Under the pieces are notes generated by a model. The model was not told the DNA's origin, ran no database searches, and saw only the letters and a program-made list of their open reading frames with translations. The translations under genes and the position numbers were made by a program. Below, piece by piece: positions 52,659-61,296 of a DNA stretch of 64,000 bases; position 1 is the stretch's first letter; each line of letters starts with the position of its first letter. This DNA is from Kutzneria chonburiensis (GTDB lineage Bacteria > Actinomycetota > Actinomycetes > Mycobacteriales > Pseudonocardiaceae). The stretch covers positions 558,001-622,000 of the forward strand of contig NZ_CP097263.1 in assembly GCF_028622115.1 (NCBI RefSeq). Direction: 5' to 3'.

Positions 52659-53495
52659 ATGCACGCGGTGGTGACCGGCGCGACGTCCGGCATCGGCGAG
52701 GCGATCGCGACGGCGCTGGCCCGATCGGCGACGGTGACAATGGTCGGCCGGGACGACGCCCGGCTCCGAGCAGCGGCAGAGCGGATCACAAAAGCTGTTC
52801 CCAGCGCCGATCTGATCCTCGAACGGGCGGATCTGGCCCTGCTCAAGGACGTTCGCGACCTGGCCGAGCGGCTGGACCTACCGGACGTGGTGGTCAGCAA
52901 CGCGGCGGTGATCACGGATCTCGATGACCGTACGGAGGAGGGCACGCAGCGGCTGCTGGCGGTGAACCACCTGGCCCCGTACCTGCTGCTGCGTCTCCTG
53001 GCGCAAAGGATCGAAACTCGTCAGGCCAGGTTTGTGATCGTCGGCGCGGACCCGACAGCGCTGGCCCGCGTACCCGTGGATCTGGACGACCTGGAGTCCG
53101 GAAACCTCCACCTGCCCGATCCCGACCTGACGCCGTTCGCCGCCTACGGCCGGACCAAGAACATGAACGCGATGTTCGGCTACGAACTGGCCCGCAGGCT
53201 GCCGACGATCACGGTCAACAGCGCGCATCCGGGCATCATCGGCGGCACCGGCCTCGGCCGGAATGTTCGTGGGGCACTGCGGAAACTGGGCGACGAGCTG
53301 GGGCGCACGGCGCCAGGACCGGAGGTCGGCGCGGACACGCCGGTCTGGCTGGCGACAACGTCCGAAGTGGACGGAAGGACCGGCGGCTTCTACGTCGACC
53401 GCCGGCTCACCGAGACGGCGGAACACACCACGGACCGCGACCGATGTGCCCGGCTGTGGCGGGAAAGTGCCCAGCTGGTGGGAATTTCCCAGTGA
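52659..53495 (+). CDS. short-chain dehydrogenase/reductase, catalytic Ser missing
   Basis: 278 residues from ATG 52659. The Rossmann motif is TGATSGIGEAIATALA and NNAG is changed to VSNAAVI. The catalytic Tyr/Lys are present as YGRTK, but the Ser that normally precedes them is replaced by VGADPTALA, so activity may be reduced or changed. Extended family (retinol dehydrogenase-like) features follow: NSAHPGIIGGTGLGRN. AAGGGGGAAG precedes the start. It is controlled by the TetR operators at 52604-52646. Confidence 0.88.
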   Translation: MHAVVTGATSGIGEAIATALARSATVTMVGRDDARLRAAAERITKAVPSADLILERADLALLKDVRDLAERLDLPDVVVSNAAVITDLDDRTEEGTQRLLAVNHLAPYLLLRLLAQRIETRQARFVIVGADPTALARVPVDLDDLESGNLHLPDPDLTPFAAYGRTKNMNAMFGYELARRLPTITVNSAHPGIIGGTGLGRNVRGALRKLGDELGRTAPGPEVGADTPVWLATTSEVDGRTGGFYVDRRLTETAEHTTDRDRCARLWRESAQLVGISQ

Positions 53496-53525
53496 CGGCA
53501 GGGTGATCCGGTAGCGTGACGGCAC

Positions 53526-54752
53526 GTGCGCCGCTGGAACCGTGACTTCTCCCTGTTCTTCGTGGCCCGCGCGGCGGCCCGCCTCGGCGACATGATGTTG
53601 CCGGTCGCGCTGGCCGCCGGCCTGATCCAGTACGGCTACGGCGTCGGCGCGGTCGGCGGCGCGATGGCCGCGTTCAGCGCGTGTTTCGCCGGGTTCGTCA
53701 TCTTCGGCGGCGTGATCGCGGACCGGTTCGACACCCGGGCGGTGATGGTCGGCGCCGACCTGACCAGGGTGCTCACGCAGTCCTCGGTGGCGGTCATGTT
53801 CTTCACCGGCCATGTCGTGTTCTGGCAGATCTGCGCGGTGGGCGCGGTGAACGGCCTGTGCGCGGCGCTGTTCCAGCCGGGCATCGCCAGCACGATCCCG
53901 CGCATCGCCACGGATGTGCAGAGCGCCAACAGCATCATCCGCGTGGCCGAGTCGGTGATGGGCGTGGCCGGCCCGGCCTTCGCCGGTCTGCTGATCGGCG
54001 TCACGTCGGTCGGCGGCGTCTTCGCGGTGCACGCGGCCACCTATCTGACGAGTGCCTTGTGCCTGCTGGGTTTGCGTCTGGGCCGAGCACCGCGCCCGGC
54101 CCGGCGCGAGCGCTTCCGGACCGATCTGGTCGAGGGCTGGCGGGAATTCCGGGCCCGCGGCTGGGTGTGGGGCGTGATCCTGGTCTGGATGGTGCTGATG
54201 ATCACCACCTTCGGCCCGCTGACCCCGCTGGTCGCCACCGAGATCATCACCACCAACGGCGACACCGCGTACGGCCTGGTCAACTCGATCGGCGGGGCCG
54301 GCATGGCGGTGGGCGGCCTGATCGCGATGCGGCTGCGCCCCCGGCATCCGCTGCGGGCCGGCGCGATCGCCATGCTGGTCTACGGGATCCAGCCGGTCAT
54401 GGTCGCGCTGCACGCCCCGATCTGGCTGGTCGCCCTGGGTTTCGCGGTGGCCGGCGGCGTGCAGACGTTCTGGAGCGTGATGTGGGCGACCAGCATCCAG
54501 ACCCAGATCCCGGGCTCGATCCTCAACCGCATCCACGCCTACGAGGTCGCCGGCTCGCTGGCCATGATGCCGGTCGGCCAGGCGCTGGCCGGCCCGGCCG
54601 CCGGCGTGCTCGGCAGCGGACCGGTGCTGCTCGTCGGTGCGGTCGCCGCGGTGGCCGGCATGGTCGCCCTGCTGCTGGCCCGGCCCGTCCGAGACCTCGG
54701 CCGCGCCTGCCGGACCGAGCTGGCCGCCGTGTCAGGAAGGGCCCCTTCCTGA
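53526..54752 (+). CDS. MFS transporter (MFS_3 / EntS-like)
   Basis: 408 residues with about 12 membrane segments. RRWNRDFSLFFVARAAARLGDMMLPVALAAG is the usual start, GGVIADRFDTRAVMVGADLTR and PGIASTIPRIATDVQSANSIIRV are the family loops. TAGCGT (53512-53517) is eight bases before the GTG, so the mRNA is leaderless. The stop lies inside a palindromic repeat element, which supplies the last few residues (SGRAPS) and so may have replaced the original C-terminus. Confidence 0.9.
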   Translation: MRRWNRDFSLFFVARAAARLGDMMLPVALAAGLIQYGYGVGAVGGAMAAFSACFAGFVIFGGVIADRFDTRAVMVGADLTRVLTQSSVAVMFFTGHVVFWQICAVGAVNGLCAALFQPGIASTIPRIATDVQSANSIIRVAESVMGVAGPAFAGLLIGVTSVGGVFAVHAATYLTSALCLLGLRLGRAPRPARRERFRTDLVEGWREFRARGWVWGVILVWMVLMITTFGPLTPLVATEIITTNGDTAYGLVNSIGGAGMAVGGLIAMRLRPRHPLRAGAIAMLVYGIQPVMVALHAPIWLVALGFAVAGGVQTFWSVMWATSIQTQIPGSILNRIHAYEVAGSLAMMPVGQALAGPAAGVLGSGPVLLVGAVAAVAGMVALLLARPVRDLGRACRTELAAVSGRAPS

Positions 54753-54854
54753 CGTTGAACGCCAGGATCGGTCCCTTGATCTTGGCGAGAGTGTCAGGAA
54801 GGGGTCCTTCCTGACGTTCAACGAGAGGAATGGTCCCTTGATCTTGGGGCGGGG
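54731..54854. repeat. two tandem 62-base repeat units with palindromic core
   Basis: Unit 1 (54731-54792) and unit 2 (54793-54854) each start with a palindrome: GTCAGGAAGGG-c-CCCTTCCTGAC and GTCAGGAAGG-ggt-CCTTCCTGAC. Then comes GTTGAACGCCAGGATCGGTC or a close variant and the common CCCTTGATCTTGG. The same GTCAGGAAGGG core recurs at 59549-59567. This looks like an interspersed, non-coding REP-type element. It overlaps the stop of the MFS gene, so it may act as a terminator. Confidence 0.75.
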
Positions 54855-54890
54855 TCGCGGGGGATCGGCGCTGGTGAGAAGGTGGCGGGC

Positions 54891-55688
54891 ATGCGCACCG
54901 AGCTGCTTTCCGTCCCCGGCGAACCGGCGCGTGCCAACGAGGACTTCGCGGCGATCTCGCCACTGGGCGCCGCGGTCGTGTTGGACGGGGTGACGCCGCC
55001 GCCCGACGGCCAGACCGGCTGCGTCCACACGGTGACGTGGTTCGTGCAGCAGCTGGGCCCGGCGTTGCTGGACCAAGCGGCGGGGCGGCGGGACCAGTCG
55101 CTGGCCGACTGCCTGGCCGACGCAATCGGACAAACCAAGGCGAAGCACGAGGACACCTGCGACCTGAGCCACCGGCGAACGCCGCAGGCAACGGTCGTCG
55201 CGCTGCGGTGGGACGAAAAGCGGGTCGAATACCTGGTGTTGTCGGATTCGGTGCTGCTGCTGGACATCGAGGGCACCGTGACGCCGCTGTTGGACGGCCG
55301 GCTGGACGAAGTCACCGGCCGCCCGGAAATGCGGGAAATCCGATACACGCCAGGGTATTTCGATGCCCTGGAGAGCCTTCGAAACGCCGACGGCGGCTTC
55401 TACACGGCGGCGGCCGACGCTGAGGTGGCCAAGCGTGCGGTGACGGGGCAGTTGCCGCGAAACGACGTCCGCGCGGCGGTGGCGATGTCGGACGGGGCGA
55501 GCCGCTGGAGCGAGGTGTTCCACTTCGGCGACTGGACGGATCTGTTCGGGCAAGCCGAAAAGAGCGTCGAGGGCCTCGTCGACGCGGTACGGGCGGCGGA
55601 GACCGCCGACCCGGACCGCAAGGACTTCCCGCGCGGCAAGGCCCGTGACGATGCGTCGGTGGTGTTCATCGAGCTAGCCGATAGGTGA
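54891..55688 (+). CDS. PP2C-like protein phosphatase domain protein
   Basis: 265 residues from ATG 54891. The beginning (ELLSVPGEPARANEDFAAISPLGAAVVLDGVTPP) has the PP2C order N/D-E-D-x-A...V-x-D-G-V. The middle (ATVVALRWDEKRVEYLVLSDSVLLLDIEGTVTPL) holds the usual GDS-like core changed to SDS. The end has RAAVAMSDGASRW and DDASVVFIELA. The metal-binding Asp residues are thus largely kept. It is expected to dephosphorylate a Ser/Thr substrate in the cytoplasm. It converges with a kinase-like gene, overlapping by 15 bases. Confidence 0.8.
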   Translation: MRTELLSVPGEPARANEDFAAISPLGAAVVLDGVTPPPDGQTGCVHTVTWFVQQLGPALLDQAAGRRDQSLADCLADAIGQTKAKHEDTCDLSHRRTPQATVVALRWDEKRVEYLVLSDSVLLLDIEGTVTPLLDGRLDEVTGRPEMREIRYTPGYFDALESLRNADGGFYTAAADAEVAKRAVTGQLPRNDVRAAVAMSDGASRWSEVFHFGDWTDLFGQAEKSVEGLVDAVRAAETADPDRKDFPRGKARDDASVVFIELADR

Positions 55689-56729
55689 GGACTGCTCATC
55701 CAATCGAGCCAGCGCCGAGGTGAGGGCGGCTCGCGGATACGGCGACTGCCGGCTCTCCACGAACAGCGCGGCGTAGAAGTCGTTGAACGGCACGGCTACC
55801 GACTGGTAGCGGCGCAGCAGCTCGGCGGCGGCCGGGGGAAACTCCGTGTCATCGGTGAAGTCGCGGATGAAGTCCATCCGGGACCGCGGCACGGTCGGGT
55901 CGACGTCGGCCAGCGCCCGCACCATCATGGTGACCATATGGGCCAGCACGTGGCTGCGGTCGTGCCCGGCATTGGCCACCAGGAACTCCCGTTCCTCGGG
56001 TGACAGATCGAAACGGGTCGAGGTCGCCAGTCCGAAGTCGGCGACGTAGAGCCGGTCGCCATCGGAAAGAATGTTGCCGAAATGGGCGTCGAAATGGAAC
56101 AGACCTTTGCGCTCCATGAATTCAAATGTGGATCGCAGATCGCGTTCGACCACCGGCACCACGCGATCGAACTCGCCGGCCCGCAGCTGGTCCTCGAACC
56201 ACGGGTGCATCGTGTGCGGGAAGTACTCCATGAACATCGCCACGCCGGCCGGCGCGTCGATCAGCGCCTCGGCCCGTTCCCGCACACCCGGCGCGTTGTG
56301 CATGTACTCGACGCACTTGTCGACGTCGAGCAGGTCCTCCCATACCGGCGGCGGCGAGTCCACGACCCGCCAGTGGTAGAGCATCGGGAAATTGGGGCAT
56401 TCGCCGGACAACACCCAGTTCGTGGCCATCGTGTGCGCGGCGACCTCGCGCCACACGCTGCCGCCGGGGCCGCCGACGCCGTACTGGGTCCAGGGCGGCA
56501 GGCCGAACAGATTGGCGGTCGAGCGCAGGTTCTCCGGCCGGCGCTCCAGCTCGGTCAGCGGCGCCTTCTTGACGAACACCTTCGCACCGGCCACGGTTAC
56601 CACCCCGGCTTTGCCGCCGGCCCCGGACGAGTCGACCGGCACGGCCGACTCCACCAGGTCGGCGAGCTGACGGTCGCTGAGCAACGCCAATGCCGTGGAC
56701 ACGTCCGCGAATCGCCCGGTTCTCGTCAC
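55674..56729 (-). CDS. protein kinase/aminoglycoside phosphotransferase-fold protein
   Basis: 351 residues. The beta-3 Lys is in VFVKKAPLTELERR and the catalytic loop is HFDAHFGNILSDGD with the metal-binding motif ADFGLATS. GVAMFMEYFPHTMHPW marks the hinge region. It has the kinase fold of the APH/choline kinase group more than of Hanks kinases (HxDxxxxN with an extra HDR downstream). It could phosphorylate a protein, a small molecule or an antibiotic. The convergent PP2C-like gene suggests the two act on the same substrate, but that is inference. Confidence 0.82.
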   Translation of the reverse strand: MTRTGRFADVSTALALLSDRQLADLVESAVPVDSSGAGGKAGVVTVAGAKVFVKKAPLTELERRPENLRSTANLFGLPPWTQYGVGGPGGSVWREVAAHTMATNWVLSGECPNFPMLYHWRVVDSPPPVWEDLLDVDKCVEYMHNAPGVRERAEALIDAPAGVAMFMEYFPHTMHPWFEDQLRAGEFDRVVPVVERDLRSTFEFMERKGLFHFDAHFGNILSDGDRLYVADFGLATSTRFDLSPEEREFLVANAGHDRSHVLAHMVTMMVRALADVDPTVPRSRMDFIRDFTDDTEFPPAAAELLRRYQSVAVPFNDFYAALFVESRQSPYPRAALTSALARLDEQSSPIG

Positions 56730-57073
56730 TTCACCACGTTACCGGCCGGGATGATCGGACCGCCAACGGGTTTTGACAATCCTTCTTTCGTCGGGCGTGA
56801 GGTGTTGATGCCTGTTGACGCCATATCCCAAGGAATGGGCGTCGAAGTTGTTGTTTTGTCCGCTTTGCCGGGCGATCTGTCACGATCTGTTGACCTATGA
56901 CGCTCGCTACGTGACGACCCGGTCACGATATGGCCAACCGTGACGGGCGATTCCATACCTTGGTAGGGAATCCATTCCATGGCCGTTCACGGGCTGTTAG
57001 TGTTCCGCCTAACTCCCTCGCCGAGGGAAATAACCCCTGCCATTTTCATCTCCCCTGTAGGGATGGAGCAATC
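56730..57073 (+). promoter_or_regulatory. 344-base upstream region of the sedolisin gene
   Basis: It holds no gene. TTGACA at 56773-56778 and TTGACC at 56890-56895 are possible -35 boxes but I could not place a convincing -10. A 20-base inverted repeat with one mismatched pair, TTCCATACCTTGGTAGGGAA (56951-56970), and a TCCCTC-gcc-GAGGGA hairpin (57014-57028) make a structured leader. The kinase promoter must also lie here on the other strand. Confidence 0.4.
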
Positions 57074-59512
57074 GTGAAGCTGACCCGTCGCGCCTCAGTG
57101 GCGCTGCTGGTTGCCGCGCCGATGGTCCTGGCCACCGGCGCCGGGTTCACCGCCGCCGCGCAGACGACCCCGAACACCACCCAGCTGGCCAACAGCGCCG
57201 CCCCGGGACTCGAGTTCGCCACGAGAACCGGCTCGGTGAGCGCCGACCAGCAGATGCAGGTCGCCGTCTCGCTGAACTACCGTGACGCGGCCGGCCTGGA
57301 CGCCTTCCTGGCCCGGGTGAACAACCCGAGCTCGGCCGACTACCACCACTACCTGACGCCGGCGCAGTTCCGCGACCGCTTCGCGCCGACCCAGGCCCAG
57401 GTCGACCAGGTGCGGGCCTACCTGCAGAGCAAGGGCCTTACCGTCACCAACGTGGCGTCGAACCGGATGCTGATCGACGCCGCCGGCCCGGCCAAGACCG
57501 TGCAGAGCGCCTTCGCCACCACGGAGTCGCGCTACCACGACAACAAGACCAACAAGGACTTCACGGCCAACGACGAGGCCCCCTCGGTCGACAGCTCGGT
57601 CGCCGGCCTGATCGGCGGCATCTCCGGCCTGAACAACCACTACCAGCTGCACAACTACACCAAGGCGCCCAACGCGAACGCGCCGAAGGCGGGCAGCGGC
57701 CCGGCCGGCGGCTACACCGCGCAGGAGCTGCGCTCGGCCTACGGCGTCGACAAGCTGAACAGCGCCGGCACCACCGGCTCCGGCCAGACCGTGGCCATGC
57801 TGGAGTTCTCGCACTTCAGCCAGACCAACATCAGCAAGTACGACTCGCAGTACGGCACCGGCTCGCCGACCCCGACCGTGGTCAAGGTCGACGGCGGCGA
57901 CGACGACACCGCCGGTGACGGCACCGTCGAGGTCGAGCTGGACATCGAGGTCGCGCACGCGGTCGCGCCCAAGGCCAATGTCGCGGTCTACGAGGCCCCG
58001 AACAGCGACCAGGGCGAGATCGACATGTGGAACAAGTTCATCACCGACAACGTGTCGGTGGTGTCCTCCAGCTGGGGCGCCTGCGAGCTCGACGACACCG
58101 CGTCCACCGAGACGGCCGTGGACAACGTGGCCAAGCAGGGCGCGGCCCAGGGCCAGACCTTCCTGTCGGCCGCCGGTGACTCCGGCGCCTACGACTGCTA
58201 CCGCCACAGCGGCACGCAGTCCCCGAACGCCAACAACCTCGCGGTCGACTTCCCCGGCTCCGACCCGTACGTGGTCAGCGTCGGCGGCACCGTGCTGACC
58301 GAGGGCAGCGGCGGCAGCTACAGCTCCGAGACCGTGTGGAACGAGGGCACGGCCACCAAGTGGGCCGGCGGCGGCGGTGTGTCCAGCAAGTTCGCCCGCC
58401 CGTCCTGGCAGACCGGCCCCGGCGTCAACACCAGCGCGCTGCGCCAGGTGCCGGACGTCTCGGCCGTCGCGTCGGACTACTCGATCTACACCCAGGGCCA
58501 GTGGACCACCGTCGGCGGCACCAGCGCGGCCACCCCGCTGTGGGCGTCCGTGCTGACGCTGGCCAACCAGCAGGCGGCCGCCAACGGCAAGTCCCGCGTC
58601 GGCCAGGTCCAGTCCACGCTGTACCAGCTGGGCTCGTCCAGCAGCTACAGCTCGCTGTTCCACGACATCACCACCGGCGACAACCTGCACTACAGCGCGG
58701 TCGCCAACTACGACGAGGCCAGCGGCTGGGGCTCGCCCAAGGCCGACGCCCTCGTCGCGAACCTGTCCGGCGGCACCACCCAGCCGGGCTCCCCGTCGGT
58801 GACCAGCCCGGGCAACCAGTCCAACCTGGTCGGTGACAGCGTCAACGTCACCGTGCACGCCACCGGCGGCACCGCGCCGTACACCTGGTCCGCCTCGGGC
58901 CTGCCGACCGGCCTGTCCATCGCCTCGGGCACCGGCGTGATCAGCGGCACCACCAACACCGCCGGCAGCTACAACGTCTCCGTCACGGCGACCGACGCCG
59001 CCGGCAAGACCGGCAGCGCCTCCTTCACCTGGGCCGTCGGCACCACCGGCGGCAACTGCTCCGGCCAGAAGCTCGGCAACCCCGGCTTCGAGACCGGCAG
59101 CGCGTCGCCGTGGAGCTCCTCCACCGGCGTCGTCAGCAACGCCTCGGCCGGCGAGGCCGCGCACGGCGGCAGCTACCTGGCCTGGCTGGACGGCTACGGC
59201 TCGACCCACACCGACACGCTGTCCCAGTCGGTGACCATCCCGGCCGGCTGCCACGCGACCCTGTCGTTCTGGCTGCACATCGACACCGCCGAGACCACCA
59301 CCTCGACGGCCTACGACAAGCTGACCGTCAAGGCCGGCTCGACCACCCTGGCCACCTACTCCAACCTCAACAAGGCCAGCGGCTACGTGCAGAAGACGTT
59401 CGACGTCTCCTCGCTGGCCGGCCAGACGGTGACGGTCTCGTTCACCGGCGCCGAGGACTCGGGCCTGCAGACCTCGTTCGTCATCGACGACACGGCTGTC
59501 ACCCTGAGCTGA
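57074..59512 (+). CDS. secreted sedolisin (S53) serine-carboxyl peptidase
   Basis: 812 residues. Signal peptide [25 protein letters not shown], then a pro-domain to ~200 (Pro_kumamolisin-like: [28 protein letters not shown]). The catalytic domain follows: Glu and Asp in [15 protein letters not shown], and Ser in the [12 protein letters not shown] motif (canonical SGTSxxxP). An Ig-like putative domain (~575-650, [19 protein letters not shown]) and a C-terminal carbohydrate-binding/galactose-binding-like domain ([15 protein letters not shown]) end it. It is a pepstatin-insensitive acid protease secreted for protein degradation. GTG 57074 follows GGAG by five bases. An earlier GTG/ATG gives a non-secretory N-terminus. 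Confidence 0.93.
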   Translation: MKLTRRASVALLVAAPMVLATGAGFTAAAQTTPNTTQLANSAAPGLEFATRTGSVSADQQMQVAVSLNYRDAAGLDAFLARVNNPSSADYHHYLTPAQFRDRFAPTQAQVDQVRAYLQSKGLTVTNVASNRMLIDAAGPAKTVQSAFATTESRYHDNKTNKDFTANDEAPSVDSSVAGLIGGISGLNNHYQLHNYTKAPNANAPKAGSGPAGGYTAQELRSAYGVDKLNSAGTTGSGQTVAMLEFSHFSQTNISKYDSQYGTGSPTPTVVKVDGGDDDTAGDGTVEVELDIEVAHAVAPKANVAVYEAPNSDQGEIDMWNKFITDNVSVVSSSWGACELDDTASTETAVDNVAKQGAAQGQTFLSAAGDSGAYDCYRHSGTQSPNANNLAVDFPGSDPYVVSVGGTVLTEGSGGSYSSETVWNEGTATKWAGGGGVSSKFARPSWQTGPGVNTSALRQVPDVSAVASDYSIYTQGQWTTVGGTSAATPLWASVLTLANQQAAANGKSRVGQVQSTLYQLGSSSSYSSLFHDITTGDNLHYSAVANYDEASGWGSPKADALVANLSGGTTQPGSPSVTSPGNQSNLVGDSVNVTVHATGGTAPYTWSASGLPTGLSIASGTGVISGTTNTAGSYNVSVTATDAAGKTGSASFTWAVGTTGGNCSGQKLGNPGFETGSASPWSSSTGVVSNASAGEAAHGGSYLAWLDGYGSTHTDTLSQSVTIPAGCHATLSFWLHIDTAETTTSTAYDKLTVKAGSTTLATYSNLNKASGYVQKTFDVSSLAGQTVTVSFTGAEDSGLQTSFVIDDTAVTLS

Positions 59513-59524
59513 CGCGACTGCTTG

Positions 59525-59567
59525 GAAGGGGCCCTTCCTGACGTTCAACGTCAGGAAGGGCCCCTTC
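59525..59567. terminator. perfect 19-bp hairpin, bidirectional terminator and repeat-element copy
   Basis: GAAGGGGCCCTTCCTGACG (59525-59543) pairs perfectly with 59549-59567 around a TTCAA loop. It lies between the sedolisin stop and the TetR stop (convergent genes), and the last codons of TetR are inside it. The core GTCAGGAAGGG is the same as in the tandem repeats at 54731-54854. Confidence 0.75.
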
Positions 59568-60186
59568 ACCGCGTTCGGAGCTTGGCCCGGAGGGCCTTGC
59601 GGGCTAGAGGGCCTAGCTCGTCCACGACCTCGACGAGGACGGCCAGCCGGTCCAAGGCGGACAGTGCGGCCTCGGCCCCGGCCGGGTCCACGCCCTCGAA
59701 CAGCTCCAGGCCGATGAAACCGGCGCACAGCGCCTCGGCCAGCCCGCCGATGTCGATCAGATCGGCCACCGGCGACGTGGCCAGCAGGCGGTCCAGGGCC
59801 TGGCGGATCGGCGTCACCCACAGGCGCAGCGCGGCCCCGGTCGCCTCGGCCAGCTGCGGATCACCCTGCGCACCGGCCATCATCTGGGCCAGCACCCGCA
59901 CGTTGCCGCGGGCCTGCTCCTCGGCGTGCAGCTCGCGGCCGGCGGCCAGCAGGTCGCGCAGGCTGGGCACGGTGGCCAGCCGCTCCTCGAACTGGTCCAG
60001 CCGGTCCTTGGTCGCGGCCAGACAGGCCGCCTTGAGCAGGTCGTTCACGCTGCCGAAGTGGTAGAAGACCAGCGCCTGGTTGACGCCGGCGGTGGCCGCG
60101 ATGCTGCGCGCGGACGTGCCGGCGATGCCGTGCTGCCGGATCGTCTCGATCGCGCCGTCGATCAGGCGCCGGCGGGTGTCGGCCAT
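59566..60186 (-). CDS. TetR-family transcriptional regulator
   Basis: 206 residues. HTH: RRLIDGAIETIRQHGIAGTSARSIAATAGVNQALVFYHFGSVNDLLKAACLA (residues ~5-55), typical of TetR/AcrR regulators. The rest is a helical ligand domain. The TGA stop lies in the 19-bp hairpin. Its target is not apparent, although the MarR gene on the same strand is 21 bases upstream and could be co-transcribed. Confidence 0.92.
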   Translation of the reverse strand: MADTRRRLIDGAIETIRQHGIAGTSARSIAATAGVNQALVFYHFGSVNDLLKAACLAATKDRLDQFEERLATVPSLRDLLAAGRELHAEEQARGNVRVLAQMMAGAQGDPQLAEATGAALRLWVTPIRQALDRLLATSPVADLIDIGGLAEALCAGFIGLELFEGVDPAGAEAALSALDRLAVLVEVVDELGPLARKALRAKLRTR

Positions 60187-60207
60187 GTGATCACCGTACG
60201 AACCGGC

Positions 60208-60678
60208 TCACCCGGTGAACCAGCCGGGGGCGTCCAGCCGGAAGAAGTTGCCGGGCGTCATGGTGCGCAGGCCGGCCTCCATGTCGCGGAGTCGTTGCGG
60301 CCCCAGCGTGTGCGCCCACTCCGCGCGGAGCACCTCGAAGATCTGCGCTGATCGGACGAGCGCGTCCACGCCGCGTGGGGTGAGGCGGACAAGCTTGCGG
60401 CGGGCGTCCTGGCTGTCGTCGATGCGTTCGACGTAGCCCATCGCTTCCAGCCGGTCGGCGGTCTTGCCGGCGGCCTGCTTGGACACGCCGAGGCGGCGGC
60501 CCATCTCGCTGGCCGTGGTGCCGGCGCGGCCGATCGCCTGCAACGCGAAGCCGTGCGCCGGCCGCAGGTCGGGGTGGCCCTGCGCGGCCAGGTCGGCGTG
60601 CAGGCGGTCGATGAGCGTGCGGAAGCCCGCGAACAGCAGCAGGGGCAGGGCGAAGCCAGGCTCGTCGGTATTAGCCAT
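60208..60678 (-). CDS. MarR-family transcriptional regulator
   Basis: 156 residues from MANTDEPGFALPLLL. The winged helix is GTTASEMGRRLGVSKQAAGKTADRLEAMGYVERIDDSQDARRKLVRLTPRG, a standard MarR wing. It faces the AhpD-like gene at 60763, with a near-perfect palindrome between them. It is therefore likely to repress that gene, probably in response to an oxidant or phenolic compound. Another Met five codons upstream (60693) is possible. Confidence 0.92.
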   Translation of the reverse strand: MANTDEPGFALPLLLFAGFRTLIDRLHADLAAQGHPDLRPAHGFALQAIGRAGTTASEMGRRLGVSKQAAGKTADRLEAMGYVERIDDSQDARRKLVRLTPRGVDALVRSAQIFEVLRAEWAHTLGPQRLRDMEAGLRTMTPGNFFRLDAPGWFTG

Positions 60679-60718
60679 TGCGCAACTCGACAACCTGGTT
60701 TACCTTTTCACCGATCGC

Positions 60719-60739
60719 ATCGACAACCATGTTGACGAT
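60719..60739. promoter_or_regulatory. MarR operator-like palindrome
   Basis: ATCGACAAC-cat-GTTGACGAT has 9-base arms with one mismatch. It lies between the divergent MarR and AhpD-like genes, 23 bases before the TTG start. CGACAAC is also seen at 60688-60694, as a possible second half-site. Confidence 0.65.
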
Positions 60740-60762
60740 CCTAGTCCATCCGGAGGAGAAAG

Positions 60763-61296
60763 TTGTTCGTCGACCACACCCTGGAGACCGCGCCCGAGGC
60801 GGCCCGTAGGTCGCTCAAGGCCACCGTCGACCAGCTCGGCTACCTGCCGGCGCCGATGGCCCGGCTGGCCGCGTCGCCGGAGCTGCTTGACGGTTTCCTC
60901 AAGCTCACCAAGATGTTCGAGAACACGTCGCTGGAGCCGCTGGCCCGCGAGACCGTGGTCATGACCGTGGCCGTGCGCAACGGCTGCCACGTCTGCATCG
61001 CCATGCACACCGCCATGCTCGGCGGCATCGGGGCCGACGCCGACCTGGTGGCCGCGCTGCGCGAACAGCGGCCGCTGCCCGACGTGAAGCTGGAAGCCTT
61101 GCGTACCTTCACGATCGAGGTCATGACCACCGCGGGCGGCGTCGATGACGTGGTGCTCAAGGAGTTCCTCGAGCACGGCTACACCACGCAGCAGGCGCTG
61201 GAGGTGGTGCTGGGCATCGGCACCTACACCCTGTCCACCTTCGCCAACCGCATGACCAAGGCGCCGCTGGACTATCAGCTGGCGGCGTTCGCCTGA
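60763..61296 (+). CDS. carboxymuconolactone decarboxylase/AhpD-like protein
   Basis: 177 residues. The redox motif NGCHVCIAMHTAM (C-x2-C-x3-H) matches AhpD-type alkylhydroperoxidases, and the rest is the all-helical CMD fold (LEALRTFTIEVMTTAGGVDDVVLKEFLEHGYTTQQALEVVLGIGTYTLS). It scavenges peroxides or protects against oxidative stress with a thiol partner. The start is TTG 60763, four bases after GGAGGAG (60752-60758). MarR control is likely. The 3' end overlaps the acyl-CoA oxidase gene by 22 bases. Confidence 0.9.
   Translation: MFVDHTLETAPEAARRSLKATVDQLGYLPAPMARLAASPELLDGFLKLTKMFENTSLEPLARETVVMTVAVRNGCHVCIAMHTAMLGGIGADADLVAALREQRPLPDVKLEALRTFTIEVMTTAGGVDDVVLKEFLEHGYTTQQALEVVLGIGTYTLSTFANRMTKAPLDYQLAAFA

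Noticed and set aside
57095-59821. A 908-codon open frame antisense to the sedolisin
   Set aside because: It mirrors the sedolisin codons, is Gly/Val/Arg-rich and lacks a ribosome site or domain.
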